A model generated the notes under the pieces. It saw only the letters and a list, made by a program, of their open reading frames with translations, was not told the DNA's origin and searched no databases. Positions 1 to 8,510 of a DNA stretch of 64,000 nucleotides are shown piece after piece (the first letter of the stretch is position 1; each line of letters opens with the position of its first letter). The translations under genes and the position numbers were made by a program. The stretch spans positions 888,001 to 952,000 of the forward strand of contig NZ_ML058597.1 in the NCBI RefSeq assembly GCF_003635165.1. Direction: 5' to 3'. Source of the stretch: Burkholderia sp. Nafp2/4-1b. GTDB lineage: Bacteria > Pseudomonadota > Gammaproteobacteria > Burkholderiales > Burkholderiaceae.

Positions 1-146
1 CTTGCGACCGAGGTGAGATTGCGGTCGATCGCGTCATCGTTGTACGAATGCGCGATGAAGTAATTGATCAGCGTGGTGGCGACGAGCGCGAATACGACGA
101 TGGCGACGCACGCGGCAAGAATGCGGGTGCGAATGGACGAGAACAT
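1..146 (-). CDS. Methyl-accepting chemotaxis protein, N-terminal fragment
   Basis: Only the first 48 residues lie in the window; the gene runs off the left edge. They begin MFSSIRTRILAACVAIVVFA: a short basic cytoplasmic stub followed by one strong hydrophobic segment (about residues 8-29) and then an extracytoplasmic stretch (Ser-Tyr-Asn-Asp-Asp). This is the usual start of a transmembrane chemoreceptor. A sigma-28 type promoter lies just upstream (198-224), which supports a flagellar/chemotaxis role. A sensor kinase could start the same way, so the family assignment rests on the promoter plus the N-terminal pattern. Confidence 0.6.
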   Translation of the reverse strand, partial: MFSSIRTRILAACVAIVVFALVATTLINYFIAHSYNDDAIDRNLTSVA

Positions 147-197
147 GGCAACGACTCGGTAAGGGAGCGGGAACGCCCGGTGGACGGATTCACCGGG

Positions 198-224
198 TAA
201 ACGGCATTCGCGCCGCCGACTTGA
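198..224 (-). promoter_or_regulatory. Sigma-28 (FliA) promoter for the chemoreceptor gene
   Basis: Read on the minus strand there is TCAAG (224-220), a 14-base spacer, then GCCGTTTA (205-198). This agrees with the betaproteobacterial flagellar sigma-28 pattern TCAAG...GCCGTTA with the correct spacing. It lies 52 bases upstream of the receptor start codon and points at it. Confidence 0.6.
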
Positions 225-403
225 GCCGGATGTGACAATTCAATGGAACGTATGACGAAAGGCGCCGCACACCGTAAGCCCGTTGTCAGGACAGTGGCGT
301 GCGGCGACTGCACGGTCGGGCCGATTGTGCGCGCGGCGGGCGCAGGCCAGCCGCGAGCACGTGGCGTGGCGATATCGAGGCTGCGGGTGGCGTCGACCGT
401 CCG

Positions 404-658
404 CTACAGGTGGCCGCCGGCTTGCCTCTTCGGCTCGCCGTGCGCCGTTCCGGGCTGCGTATCGCGTTCGAGCTCGTCCTGCCTCCGCATCCGTTCGCGC
501 AGATGCCGGATCGCGAACACATGGATGTAGTCGTGCACACGGGCATCGGACGACAAGGCCCGTACTTCGTCGTCGAGCATCGTGCGCAACTGGTCGGCAC
601 CGATCTCGCGCCGGGCGGCGGCGGCCTTCAAGGAATCAAGCAAACTATCCTGTGACAT
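404..658 (-). CDS. DUF3562-like small helical protein
   Basis: This is an 84-residue predicted cytoplasmic protein. Residues 1-60 are helical, with a central E-V-R-A-L...A-R-V-H-D-Y-I-H-V-F-A-I-R-H-L-R-E-R pattern resembling the three-helix DUF3562 family of small dimerisation domains. The C-terminal 20 residues are polar and probably disordered. A good ribosome site (CAGGAG) precedes the ATG. The function of the family is unknown. It stands alone, with no neighbour close enough for an operon. Confidence 0.6.
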   Translation of the reverse strand: MSQDSLLDSLKAAAARREIGADQLRTMLDDEVRALSSDARVHDYIHVFAIRHLRERMRRQDELERDTQPGTAHGEPKRQAGGHL

Positions 659-1247
659 CGACAGACTCCTGGCGGTCGAGGAACGAAAGGAAATAATTAC
701 GCTATTGGAAGATTAGAGACTGGATGGCCGCGCGGCGTGCGATGCGCCGCAGCGGATTTGCGCGCGATCAACGGCACCTTGCGTGCCGCCGCGCCGATGC
801 GTCGACGCATCGGCCCGCGCGCGGGCATTCGCGGCGCGTATTGCCGCGATCGACTGGAAGAACTGCCACGCCACCCCGAGGCGCGGCACCGCCGTTCGCG
901 AACGATGAACCGTGGCGCGACGCGATGCAGGGACGAACTTAGACCTATCGAAATCCTGCGTCAAGGGATGCGCGGGGGCCCGGCTCATCGATTCGAATCT
1001 TCCGGGCCGGGGCACCGGGCATCGCGCGACAGCCTGCCGGATCCGGCCGCCGCAGCCGAAACGTCGGTCCGTCTTGTCAGCGGATTCCGATAGCCCGCAC
1101 GCAATGCCTGACAACGACTTCAGCACGCACTGATTGGCAGCGCCGCGCCGGCGACGGATACTGATGTCATGGACGATACGTTCATATCCGGTCATCGCGC
1201 AGCCGGCCATCGAGCCGGCACGCGGGGTCCGGCGCAGGAGACCAATC
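659..1247. other. Gene-free stretch
   Basis: Several long open frames cross this 589-base stretch, but they are arginine/alanine-rich shadows of GC-rich DNA without ribosome sites. The left end holds AT-rich sequence around 688-715, probably the promoter of the DUF3562-like gene. The right end should hold the promoter of the gene starting at 1248. I see no RNA gene here. Confidence 0.5.
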
Positions 1248-1673
1248 ATGACACATCGCAATTTCCCGGCCCGGGACGGACAGCGCCGCACGCGCACGCT
1301 GTCCGCGCCCACCGTGCCGGACGGCATTCGGCCGCCCGAGGATCTCGACGCGTTGCTCGCGCTCGCGCGTGAAGCGGGCCTGCTCGTCACGCTCGACGGA
1401 CAGATCGGCCGCGAGAAGTACCAGAGCGTCGCGGGGTCGGTACACGCGCTGCAGCGGTTTGCCGCTGCGCTTTGCGCACGCTCCGGCGACGCGGCACCGG
1501 TCGTCGAGGCACCAGTCGTCACGGCGCCGAGACGCAAGCCGCGCCCTGGCTGGCCGCGATTGCACAATCGCGCACCGGGCGGACGCAAGCGCCTGCACGG
1601 CGTGCGTCGGCGCGCGGGAGCGTGTCGCTGCGTCCGTCATCGCCACGACGAGCGGGCGGCGAGCGCCGCGTAG
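1248..1673 (+). CDS. Hypothetical protein, possibly altered C-terminus
   Basis: The start at 1248 is chosen because GCAGGAG lies just upstream. The predicted protein has 141 residues. The first 80 or so look like real protein: a basic stub, then a helical segment (DLDALLALAREAGLLVTLDG...) and a helix SVHALQRFAAALCA. After about residue 85 the sequence turns into arginine-rich, low-complexity text typical of an out-of-frame reading. Either the gene has a frameshift near 1490 or it carries a disordered basic tail. I do not recognise a family. Confidence 0.5.
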   Translation: MTHRNFPARDGQRRTRTLSAPTVPDGIRPPEDLDALLALAREAGLLVTLDGQIGREKYQSVAGSVHALQRFAAALCARSGDAAPVVEAPVVTAPRRKPRPGWPRLHNRAPGGRKRLHGVRRRAGACRCVRHRHDERAASAA

Positions 1674-2208
1674 CAGCCTGAACGAGCGGGGAGCCGGCGC
1701 GGCACGGGTGCCGCGCGCCGGCTGCAACGTCGATCCGGCCGCAACCGCTGCGCGCTGATCGCGCGACGGCGCCCCGCGCTCCACCATCTACACCGATCCG
1801 CCATCGCGCGATCGCGTGCCACCGCGCGCCGTGCCATACGGCGACATCAACGAAAAAATACCTGCGAGGAAAGTCGTACGCACGGGGCCAGGAAGCGGAC
1901 GGGGTGAGATTCCACCCCGTCCGTCGTTCCAAGGCAGCCGCCGGCTGCCTACCCTCGTGCCGGAGAGTGCGGGATCGGCTCATGCGCCGCGCGATGCGCG
2001 GCACGCGTCCGGAAAACGGTTGAATCGAAACGCCATCGGACCCACGTCGGGTCGCGCGTTTCGAATTCGTCGCATCGAGTCCCGACAGCGCGTACGGACG
2101 ACAGCCGGTCCGCCGCGCCGGGCGTTGCGTCACTGTCTCATGCGACGCGCGCGACGTTTCTGATTCAGGTCAATGAAAGGCCGCTTCCCGGCTATCGTGT
2201 TGCGTGCG
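1674..2208. other. Gene-free stretch with a strong hairpin
   Basis: There is no convincing reading frame in these 535 bases. The stretch contains a perfect 11-bp inverted repeat at 1896-1923 and, at 2160-2173, a degenerate FNR-like site (CTGAT, 4 bases, GTCAA). It lies beyond the 3' end of the universal stress gene, so either could belong to a terminator region or to an unrecognised transcript. Confidence 0.4.
1896..1923. repeat. Perfect 11-bp inverted repeat (hairpin)
   Basis: CGGACGGGGTG (1896-1906) and its exact complement CACCCCGTCCG (1913-1923) flank a 6-base loop. No T-run follows on either strand, so this is not a textbook intrinsic terminator. Confidence 0.6.
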
Positions 2209-3144
2209 TCACGACGCACCGCGCACGAGCAGCACCGGCACCTGAGCGAGATGCGCGACCCGGCGCGCGACGCTGCCGACCAGCCAGGCGGCGATGCCGC
2301 GCCGGCCATGCGTGCCGACTACCAGCAGTTCCGCATGCCAGTGCACCGCGTCGCGCATCAGCGCATGGGCCACGTCGTCGCTGGTCGGCCGGGTCTCCAC
2401 GACGCCGCGCTTCGTCGGGTTCCCGGTTGCATGGAACAGCGCACCGACCCGCGCCAGCGCATCCTCGCCTTCCGCACGATACGCATCCTCGAGCGCGCGC
2501 ACCGGCACGATATCCGTCAGACGAACCGCGCGATCGACGACATAGGCCGCGTACAGCAGCGTCGTCGGTGCCGCGAAGCCGAGCCCCACGCGCACCGCAT
2601 GCAGCGACGGCTCGCTGCCGTCGACCGCGAACATGAGGCGCTGCAACGGCCCTTCCGACGGCCGCGTGTAGTCGGCGGGCACGATCAGCAGCGCACAGCG
2701 TGCGCGAGCGGCGAGCGTGTCGGACATCCCGCCTTCGACGAGCCGCAGCAGCCCGTGGTGCGGATTGGCGCCAACCACGAGCGCGTCGGCATGCCATGCC
2801 AACGTATCGTTCGCGAGCGCAGCGGCCACCGTGCCGCCCGTGACCGACGTATCGACGATCACCTGCTCGATTTCCGCGCCGCTGCCGACGAATAGCTCGG
2901 CGGTGCGATCGAGCGTCGCCTGCGCTTCGCGCGTCATGTCCTCGCGCGCCGAGGTCAGCAGCGCGTCGATGCGCGGGATGTCGGGCAGCACGAGCCGCGG
3001 ATTGTCGATCGCGCAGACGATGCGCACCCGCATGCCGGGACGCAGCAGCGTGCGCGTGTAGCGGATGGCGGACACCGACTCCGGCGTCAGATCGACGGCC
3101 AGCGCGATCCGCGCGAGCGCAGGAATGGTTGGTGTGGATTGCAT
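2209..3144 (-). CDS. Universal stress protein with two UspA domains
   Basis: This is a 311-residue cytoplasmic protein made of two UspA domains in tandem (about 8-150 and 165-310). Each ends in a nucleotide-binding type signature: VVGANPHHG...IVPA in the first, VVGTHGRRGIAAWLVGSVARR in the second. Only the second keeps the full G-2x-G-9x-G pattern, so the first may not bind ATP. The start at 3144 (MQSTPTIPALARIALAVD) puts the first beta strand where the family expects it; longer readings add arginine-rich sequence. An FNR-like site lies 167 bases upstream of the start (3311-3324), suggesting induction at low oxygen. A second universal stress gene sits at 5610-6080. Confidence 0.9.
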   Translation of the reverse strand: MQSTPTIPALARIALAVDLTPESVSAIRYTRTLLRPGMRVRIVCAIDNPRLVLPDIPRIDALLTSAREDMTREAQATLDRTAELFVGSGAEIEQVIVDTSVTGGTVAAALANDTLAWHADALVVGANPHHGLLRLVEGGMSDTLAARARCALLIVPADYTRPSEGPLQRLMFAVDGSEPSLHAVRVGLGFAAPTTLLYAAYVVDRAVRLTDIVPVRALEDAYRAEGEDALARVGALFHATGNPTKRGVVETRPTSDDVAHALMRDAVHWHAELLVVGTHGRRGIAAWLVGSVARRVAHLAQVPVLLVRGAS

Positions 3145-3490
3145 GGCGAAGGCCTCGTTGCGGACGCGTCGTCGCGGACGACGACCGGAGCTTCGCGAGG
3201 ATGCGGCGCGCGGCGGGCAGACGGCCGGCGCGGTCGCAGGGATCGGCGGATGGCCACACGAAGCGCGGACAAGCAATTCAGACAGCATATGACGTCCGGC
3301 CCGCGCGTGCATGATCGGGATCAAACGTCCGGGCGGGCCGCGCTGCGCCGCGTGCGCGTGGGCGGCACGACGCGGCGCGCTTCGGCCGGTGCGTTTGCGA
3401 TTTCGTCGACGGGGGGCGCCCGCGCGGTCAGCGGGGGAATGAGAAGCTGGAAGCCGGTGGCGTGCGCGGAAACCCGCGCACGATTTATTT
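3145..3490. other. Intergenic region upstream of the two-domain stress protein
   Basis: This is a promoter-bearing gap of 346 bases. It carries the FNR-like site at 3311-3324. The right half is the region downstream of the DedA-rhodanese gene; I see no T-rich terminator hairpin there and no small gene. Confidence 0.5.
3311..3324. promoter_or_regulatory. FNR-type binding site
   Basis: ATGATCGGGATCAA matches the FNR/Anr consensus TTGAT-N4-ATCAA at 9 of 10 defined positions. It lies upstream of the minus-strand universal stress gene (start codon at 3144). The window encodes an FNR protein at 19128-19907 with the matching recognition helix. Confidence 0.65.
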
Positions 3491-4519
3491 CTACTTCGAC
3501 AACGTCGCGCGCACCGTATATTCGCCTTCGAGCGCAGTGCCGTGGCCCGGGCGCACGAAATACCGCGATGCATCGAGATCGGCCGGCAGCGGCTCGACCG
3601 GATAGCCGTGCTTCTCCCACGCGTCGAGGCCGCCCTTCAGCGCCCTGATGTTGTGGAGCATCTTCTTGCGCTGCATCTTCGCGATCAGGCGCTTCGCGGT
3701 CGCCTCGTTGGGGCACACGCAATACACGACGATCGGCCGCTTCAGCAGTTCGGGATCGAGCAGATCAGGCGAATCGAGATCGACCGGCACCGCACCGGCG
3801 ATCCGGTACGGCTCGCGTTCGCGAATCGCACGCGGCCGCGCATCGAAGATCAGCGGCGGCTCGTTCGACGTCATCATCTCGACGAGTTGCGGCGGAGAAA
3901 TGCGTACCTGCGCAAGGTAGCGGCGGAACTGCACGCGGCGCACCCAGCGGTACAGCAGGAACGTGATGAAGATCGCGAGGAACGCGTCGAGGATCGTCCC
4001 GCCGCTCGCGCGCACCCACAGCACGAACTGGACGATCTGGTCGTGCACGGCCGCGCCGCCGACGAGCCAGAACGCGGCCCACAACGACGCACCGGCCAGA
4101 TCCCAGAACAGGAACACGCTGACGCCGATCGCGGTGGTGCCGAGCAGCGGCGCCGACACGAGGCCGAGGCCCGGCAGGAATTTGGAGAGGACGAGCAGCG
4201 GTGCGCCGTAGCGTTCGAACACGTTACGCGCGAAGCGCAGCGTGGTATCGAGCGACAGCGAGAAACGCACGAGCCCGTTCAGCAGACGCCGGCCGCGCGT
4301 GCGGCCCATGAAGAACCACAACGAATCGGCAAGCATCGTCGCACCGATCGCCGCCGCGAACATGCTCGTCCAGGACGCCTGCCCCATCGCCGCCATCGTG
4401 CCGCCGAGAATCAGCATCGGCACGGCCGGAACCGGCACGCCGAGCTGTGTGATCAGTACGCTCGCGAACACGGCCCACGGGCCGAGCGACGAGGGAATCG
4501 CGATGGGAAAGTGCCACAC
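3491..4519 (-). CDS. DedA-family membrane protein fused to a rhodanese domain
   Basis: This 342-residue protein has a DedA/SNARE-associated membrane domain at its N-terminus (about 1-190, several hydrophobic segments, with the signature region FERYGAPLLVLSKFLPGLG and a G-rich stretch). A cytoplasmic rhodanese domain follows (about 215-320). The rhodanese loop is VVYCVCPNEATA, with a cysteine at the catalytic position, so sulfur transfer or persulfide chemistry is possible. DedA proteins are linked to membrane lipid scrambling and proton motive force. GTG at 4519 is chosen as the start because an AGGAG lies seven bases upstream and the first membrane segment follows at once; longer open reading upstream is low-complexity. 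Its neighbours are a cupin and stress genes on the same strand. Confidence 0.88.
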   Translation of the reverse strand: MWHFPIAIPSSLGPWAVFASVLITQLGVPVPAVPMLILGGTMAAMGQASWTSMFAAAIGATMLADSLWFFMGRTRGRRLLNGLVRFSLSLDTTLRFARNVFERYGAPLLVLSKFLPGLGLVSAPLLGTTAIGVSVFLFWDLAGASLWAAFWLVGGAAVHDQIVQFVLWVRASGGTILDAFLAIFITFLLYRWVRRVQFRRYLAQVRISPPQLVEMMTSNEPPLIFDARPRAIREREPYRIAGAVPVDLDSPDLLDPELLKRPIVVYCVCPNEATAKRLIAKMQRKKMLHNIRALKGGLDAWEKHGYPVEPLPADLDASRYFVRPGHGTALEGEYTVRATLSK

Positions 4520-4719
4520 GGCGGCGCTCCTGGAAGAATGCGGACCGTGCGACGGGGCGGCCGTCGATACGGCTGGCAGCGATCGCCGCGGCACGTCCGC
4601 GGTCGGTCCTGCACCACCGTGCATTCTAAACGGGTTTGGTCGAGCCCGCGCGGGACGGCGCCCGTGGGCGCGGCCGTGGCAGCCGTCGGACATCATGACC
4701 GATGTCGCGGCCGGCACGC

Positions 4720-5226
4720 TCACTCGCCGGGACGCTGCGCGAGTGCCGCGACGTATTCCGCATAGTCGGGAAACGCGGCGGCCAGTGCGGTCGCGTCCGC
4801 CAGCTCGAATTCCGCGAATTCGAATCCCGGCGCGACCGTACAGCCGACCAGCGCGACGTGCGCCGGCGACGCGCAGCGCGCGCCGAACCAGCGCCCGGCC
4901 GGCACGACCGCCTGGAACACGGTGCCGGGATGCGTGAGCGGATTGCCGAGCCGATGGATCGTCAGGCCGTCGTGCTCGTCGAGCACCCACACCTCGAGCG
5001 GATCGCCGGCGTAGAAATGCCATACCTCGTCGGAACGGATCCGGTGCCACGACGAGTACGCGCCGTCGCACAACAGGTAGTAGATCGCGGTCGACGCCGC
5101 GCGCGGGGCGCCATCGGCCGGACGCACGACGGTATCGGTCGCGCGGTAGGTTTCGCGGAAATAGCCGCCCTCGGGATGCGGCTGCAGATCGAACTGGTGA
5201 ATCAGGTCGGCGGCGGAGATCGGCAT
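4720..5226 (-). CDS. Cupin family protein (DUF985 / cupin_5)
   Basis: This is a 168-residue protein of the cupin_5 (DUF985) family. Features include the N-terminal motif LQPHPEGGYFRETYR, the central segment IYYLLCDGAYSSWHRIRSDEVWHFYAGDPLEVW and the late LVGCTVAPGFEFAEFELAD. Family members form a beta barrel; some relatives are annotated as sugar epimerase-like, but the substrate is unknown. The start at 5226 (MPISAADL) is where family members begin; the longer upstream reading is not conserved-looking. The ribosome site is weak. Confidence 0.88.
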   Translation of the reverse strand: MPISAADLIHQFDLQPHPEGGYFRETYRATDTVVRPADGAPRAASTAIYYLLCDGAYSSWHRIRSDEVWHFYAGDPLEVWVLDEHDGLTIHRLGNPLTHPGTVFQAVVPAGRWFGARCASPAHVALVGCTVAPGFEFAEFELADATALAAAFPDYAEYVAALAQRPGE

Positions 5227-5609
5227 GGCGGATGACGTCGGTGAAGTGGAAAACCGGGCACGCGACGCATGGAGGAGCCGATCGCGGGCCGCTGCGTCGA
5301 TCGCCGCGGCCATGCACGCGGCGACCGGTTCGCGCGCCGGTCCTGGCGCGCGACGATGAAGCGTACACCGGCCGATGCTGCCAGAAGTACGGGCCACGAT
5401 GCAACCGGCACCACGCGATGACGCCCGTGCGGCCCGTGCGTGACGACGCACGCGCGTCGCGGCGCCGAAAACGCCATCACACCGTCACGCCGTCACCCGC
5501 GCGGCAGCTCCCTCCCCGCCGCCGCTCGCACCTGTGTGCCGCACGCTGTGTCTTCGTCGTTGCGCCCCCCGACAACCAGCAGCCGCAGGGCCTACGCACG
5601 CGCGCGCTT

Positions 5610-6080
5610 TCACGCAGTCGCCGCCGCAGCCGGTTCGTCGTGCCGCACCAGCAGCACGGGCCGGTCGGCCGCGCGCAGCAGCGATTCCGCGACACTGCCG
5701 AGCAGCAGCCGGCGCAGGCCGTGCCGTCCACTCGTCCCCATCACGATCAGGTCGGCGCCAGCCTCGGCCGCCGTGCGCATTAGCACCGCCGCGACGTCCT
5801 CGCCATACGCGTCGAGCGCGCGCACGGTACCCGGCACATGCTGCAGCTCAAGCACCCCTTTCGCGTAGTCGAGCACGGGCGTCACCGCATCGGTGGCCGC
5901 CGCGTCGCTGTCGCGTTCGCCCGCAAAGCCCGCGTCGACATCGACCAGCTGCGGCCGGTGCTCGACGACATACGCGCACGTGATTTCGCCGCCGGATGCC
6001 GCCGCGATCCGAATCGCCTCGTTCAGCGCGAGACGCGCGCTCGGGCTGCCGTCGAGCCCGACGAAAATCCGCTTGTACAT
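5610..6080 (-). CDS. Universal stress protein, single UspA domain
   Basis: This is a 156-residue cytoplasmic stress protein. It starts MYKRIFVGLDGS, as UspA domains do, and ends with the ATP-binding signature GTSGRHGLRRLLLGSVAESLLR followed by PVLLVR. The start at 6080 is backed by GGAGGGC a few bases upstream; a 5' extension of 11 codons is unlikely. A perfectly symmetric FNR-like site (6198-6211) lies 118 bases upstream, in the divergent region shared with the sensor kinase gene. Confidence 0.92.
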   Translation of the reverse strand: MYKRIFVGLDGSPSARLALNEAIRIAAASGGEITCAYVVEHRPQLVDVDAGFAGERDSDAAATDAVTPVLDYAKGVLELQHVPGTVRALDAYGEDVAAVLMRTAAEAGADLIVMGTSGRHGLRRLLLGSVAESLLRAADRPVLLVRHDEPAAAATA

Positions 6081-6197
6081 GTTCTGCCCTCCGACCGGGC
6101 GCGCGCCGCGCATCGCGCCACGCCGTGCCCGTTACCGCAAGCCGGCCCGATGCCGGCTCGCCTGCCGAACAGTCTGCCTCACGCGCCGACGCGCCCG

Positions 6198-6211
6198 TTG
6201 ACGCGTGTCAA
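6198..6211. promoter_or_regulatory. FNR/DNR-type binding site between stress and kinase genes
   Basis: TTGACGCGTGTCAA is a perfect dyad of the FNR/DNR class (TTGAC-N4-GTCAA). It lies 118 bases upstream of the universal stress gene (minus strand) and 188 upstream of the sensor kinase start (plus strand), so it could serve either or both. Confidence 0.6.
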
Positions 6212-6398
6212 ACGCCGCCCGGACGCCCGCCGCTCGCGCGGCTATCGCATTTTTAGCTGACCCTATTACAAAAAGTATGTAAAACGCGCACAATTTCATC
6301 TCGAAACCAGACGTCGCACGCGGCCGGTGCGAGTTTTTCCCGGTTTTGCCGCACTGCCCGAGCGCCACGGGCGGCCCCGACACCAGAATGGCCATCGA

Positions 6399-8510
6399 AT
6401 GACCGCCAGTGGAACCCCGCCGCGTGAGCCCCGAGGCCCCACGCGCCTCCAGACCATGTTACGCCAGCCGCTCGCGGCCGGCGTCGTTGCGCTGTTCGCC
6501 GGTGCGGCGCTGTCGCTCGGCGTCGCGCTGCTGGTGCGCGAGCAGTGGCAAGGCGCTGTCCATACGCGCTTCGAGCGCCGCACGACCCACGTGACGGCGA
6601 TGCTGCGTCACGAACTGCAAGCCGGTGTCGCCGTGCTCGAAAGCGCGCGCGGCGCGTTCTCGCTCGCGCCGCGGATGACACCCGAACAATGGCGCCGGTA
6701 CGCCGACACGCTCGAGCTCGACAGCGGCCGAGCGCCGGTCCGGCAGCTCGGCTATGCGCCGCTGTCGCCCGCGACGCACGCGGCCCTCGTCGGCAAGGGA
6801 CCGATGCCGCCAGGCCCGCTTGCGATCGCGGCGCTCAGTGCGCCGGTATCGAGCGCGGCCGCCGTGCGCTTCGGCGCGTCGGATCAGGCACCGCTGTCGC
6901 GCACGCTACGGACCGGCGAAATCGCACTCGGCATCCACCCGGCCGACGACGATACGTCGCGCGATACACGCATCCTCACGCTGTTCCTGCCCGCCGGGGC
7001 GCCACGGCACACGGCCATCGTGCCGGCCGGCATCCCCGAAACTGCCGCCGACGGCGTGCTGTTCGCGCAGATCAGCCCGAGCCGGTTGGTCGAGCGTGCG
7101 CTCGACGCGGAACGCGGGCTCGACCTGCGCATGAGCGCCGGCGACGATCCGCGCCCGATCGCGAGCGCCGAGACGACGACCGACGAGGCATCCGCTTCAC
7201 CGGACCTGATGCGCCGCACCGACCGGCTGAATTTCGGCGGCACCGTGCTGACGCTCGCCTATTCCGCCGACGGGCGCCCCAGCGCGACCGGCGCACAGCG
7301 CGCGGCCGGCACGGTGCTCGCGGCCGGCCTGATTGCATCGTTCGCCTTCGCGGCGCTCGTCCACGCGCTGATGCGCGGCCGCGCGGGGCTCGCCGATACG
7401 GGCGCCAGCAGCCGCGGCATCCTCAACGAGGCGCGGATGATGGGCATCATCCGTTCGTCGATGGAAGCGATCATCACGATCGACGAGAAGCAGACGGTCG
7501 TGATCTTCAACCCGATGGCCGAACAGGTATTCGGCGTGTCGGCGATGGAGGCGATCGGTGCGCCGCTGTCGCGCTTCATCCCCGAGCGGTTTCGCGCCGC
7601 GCATGCGAAGCACGTCGACCAGTTCGGCGTGACGGGGGTGTCCGAGCGCCAGATGGGTCGCCAGCGCGTGCTGTTCGGGCTGCGCAGCAACGGCGAGGAA
7701 TTCCCGATCGAGGCGTCGATTTCGCAGATCCGCGACGCGTCCGGCAAGCTCTATACCGTGATGTTGCGCGACATCACCGAGCGGCAGCGCGCCGACAACG
7801 CGCTGAAGCAGTCGCGCGAGGAATTGCGCGAGCTGTCCGCGAACCTGCAGAACGTGCGCGAAGAGGAAAAGACCCGCATCGCGCGCGAACTGCACGACGA
7901 CCTCGGCCAGCAGCTCACCGCGCTGAAGATGGACCTGTCGGTGGTCGAGCAGCAGCTGCGCGGGCCGGACCATGCGCAACCCGACGGCGGCGTGCTGTCG
8001 CACCTGCAAGGCATGCGGCGGCTGATCGATGCGACGGTCGCGTCGGTGCGGCGCATCGCGGCCGACCTGCGCCCCGTGATGCTCGACGATCTCGGCCTCG
8101 TGCCCGCGATCGAGTGGCTGGCGAACGACTTCACGAACCGCTACGGGATCGACGTCGAACGCCATATCGAAACGGGCGGCCTCACGTTCACCAGCGCGGG
8201 GGCGACCACGCTGTTCCGGATCGTCCAGGAAGCGCTGACGAACGTCGCGCGCCATGCGGACGCGACGCGCGTCGCGCTGCGGCTCGACGTCGAGGACGGC
8301 TTCTGCGTACTGCGCGTCGCGGACAACGGCCGCGGCGCCCCACCGGGCGGCAGCGCCCACGAGGACAAATCGTTCGGGCTGATCGGCATTCGCGAACGCG
8401 CACACATGCTGGGCGGCAGCGTGACGATCGACACCGCGCTGGCGCGCGGCTTCTCGATCACCGTCGCCTTCCCGCTCGCCACCGTTCAACAGGAAACCAC
8501 CCTCACATGA
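6399..8510 (+). CDS. Membrane sensor histidine kinase, CHASE-PAS-HisKA_3 (NarX/UhpB type)
   Basis: This is a 703-residue inner-membrane kinase. A membrane segment at about 23-46 is followed by a periplasmic CHASE-like sensor (about 55-300), a second membrane segment (about 310-335) and a PAS domain (about 350-475, ending in the PAC-like YTVMLRDITERQ). Next come a HisKA_3 dimerisation helix with phospho-acceptor His499 in ARELHDDLGQQLTALK and an ATPase domain (NVARHADA...VADNGRG...SFGLIGIRERA). The start at 6399 is preferred; the upstream 24-codon extension lacks a ribosome site. Its stop overlaps the response regulator start in ATGA, so the two are translationally coupled. The FNR-like site at 6198 may tie the pair to oxygen supply. 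Confidence 0.9.
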   Translation: MTASGTPPREPRGPTRLQTMLRQPLAAGVVALFAGAALSLGVALLVREQWQGAVHTRFERRTTHVTAMLRHELQAGVAVLESARGAFSLAPRMTPEQWRRYADTLELDSGRAPVRQLGYAPLSPATHAALVGKGPMPPGPLAIAALSAPVSSAAAVRFGASDQAPLSRTLRTGEIALGIHPADDDTSRDTRILTLFLPAGAPRHTAIVPAGIPETAADGVLFAQISPSRLVERALDAERGLDLRMSAGDDPRPIASAETTTDEASASPDLMRRTDRLNFGGTVLTLAYSADGRPSATGAQRAAGTVLAAGLIASFAFAALVHALMRGRAGLADTGASSRGILNEARMMGIIRSSMEAIITIDEKQTVVIFNPMAEQVFGVSAMEAIGAPLSRFIPERFRAAHAKHVDQFGVTGVSERQMGRQRVLFGLRSNGEEFPIEASISQIRDASGKLYTVMLRDITERQRADNALKQSREELRELSANLQNVREEEKTRIARELHDDLGQQLTALKMDLSVVEQQLRGPDHAQPDGGVLSHLQGMRRLIDATVASVRRIAADLRPVMLDDLGLVPAIEWLANDFTNRYGIDVERHIETGGLTFTSAGATTLFRIVQEALTNVARHADATRVALRLDVEDGFCVLRVADNGRGAPPGGSAHEDKSFGLIGIRERAHMLGGSVTIDTALARGFSITVAFPLATVQQETTLT

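Noticed and set aside
1870..1895. GAGGAAAGTC resembling the start of RNase P RNA
   Set aside because: The match is ten bases, and the following conserved regions of RNase P RNA are absent.
6545..8506. Extended frame fused to the response regulator, reading through the kinase in another frame
   Set aside because: Only the part from 8507 is real; the upstream text is out of frame with the CHASE-PAS-kinase protein.
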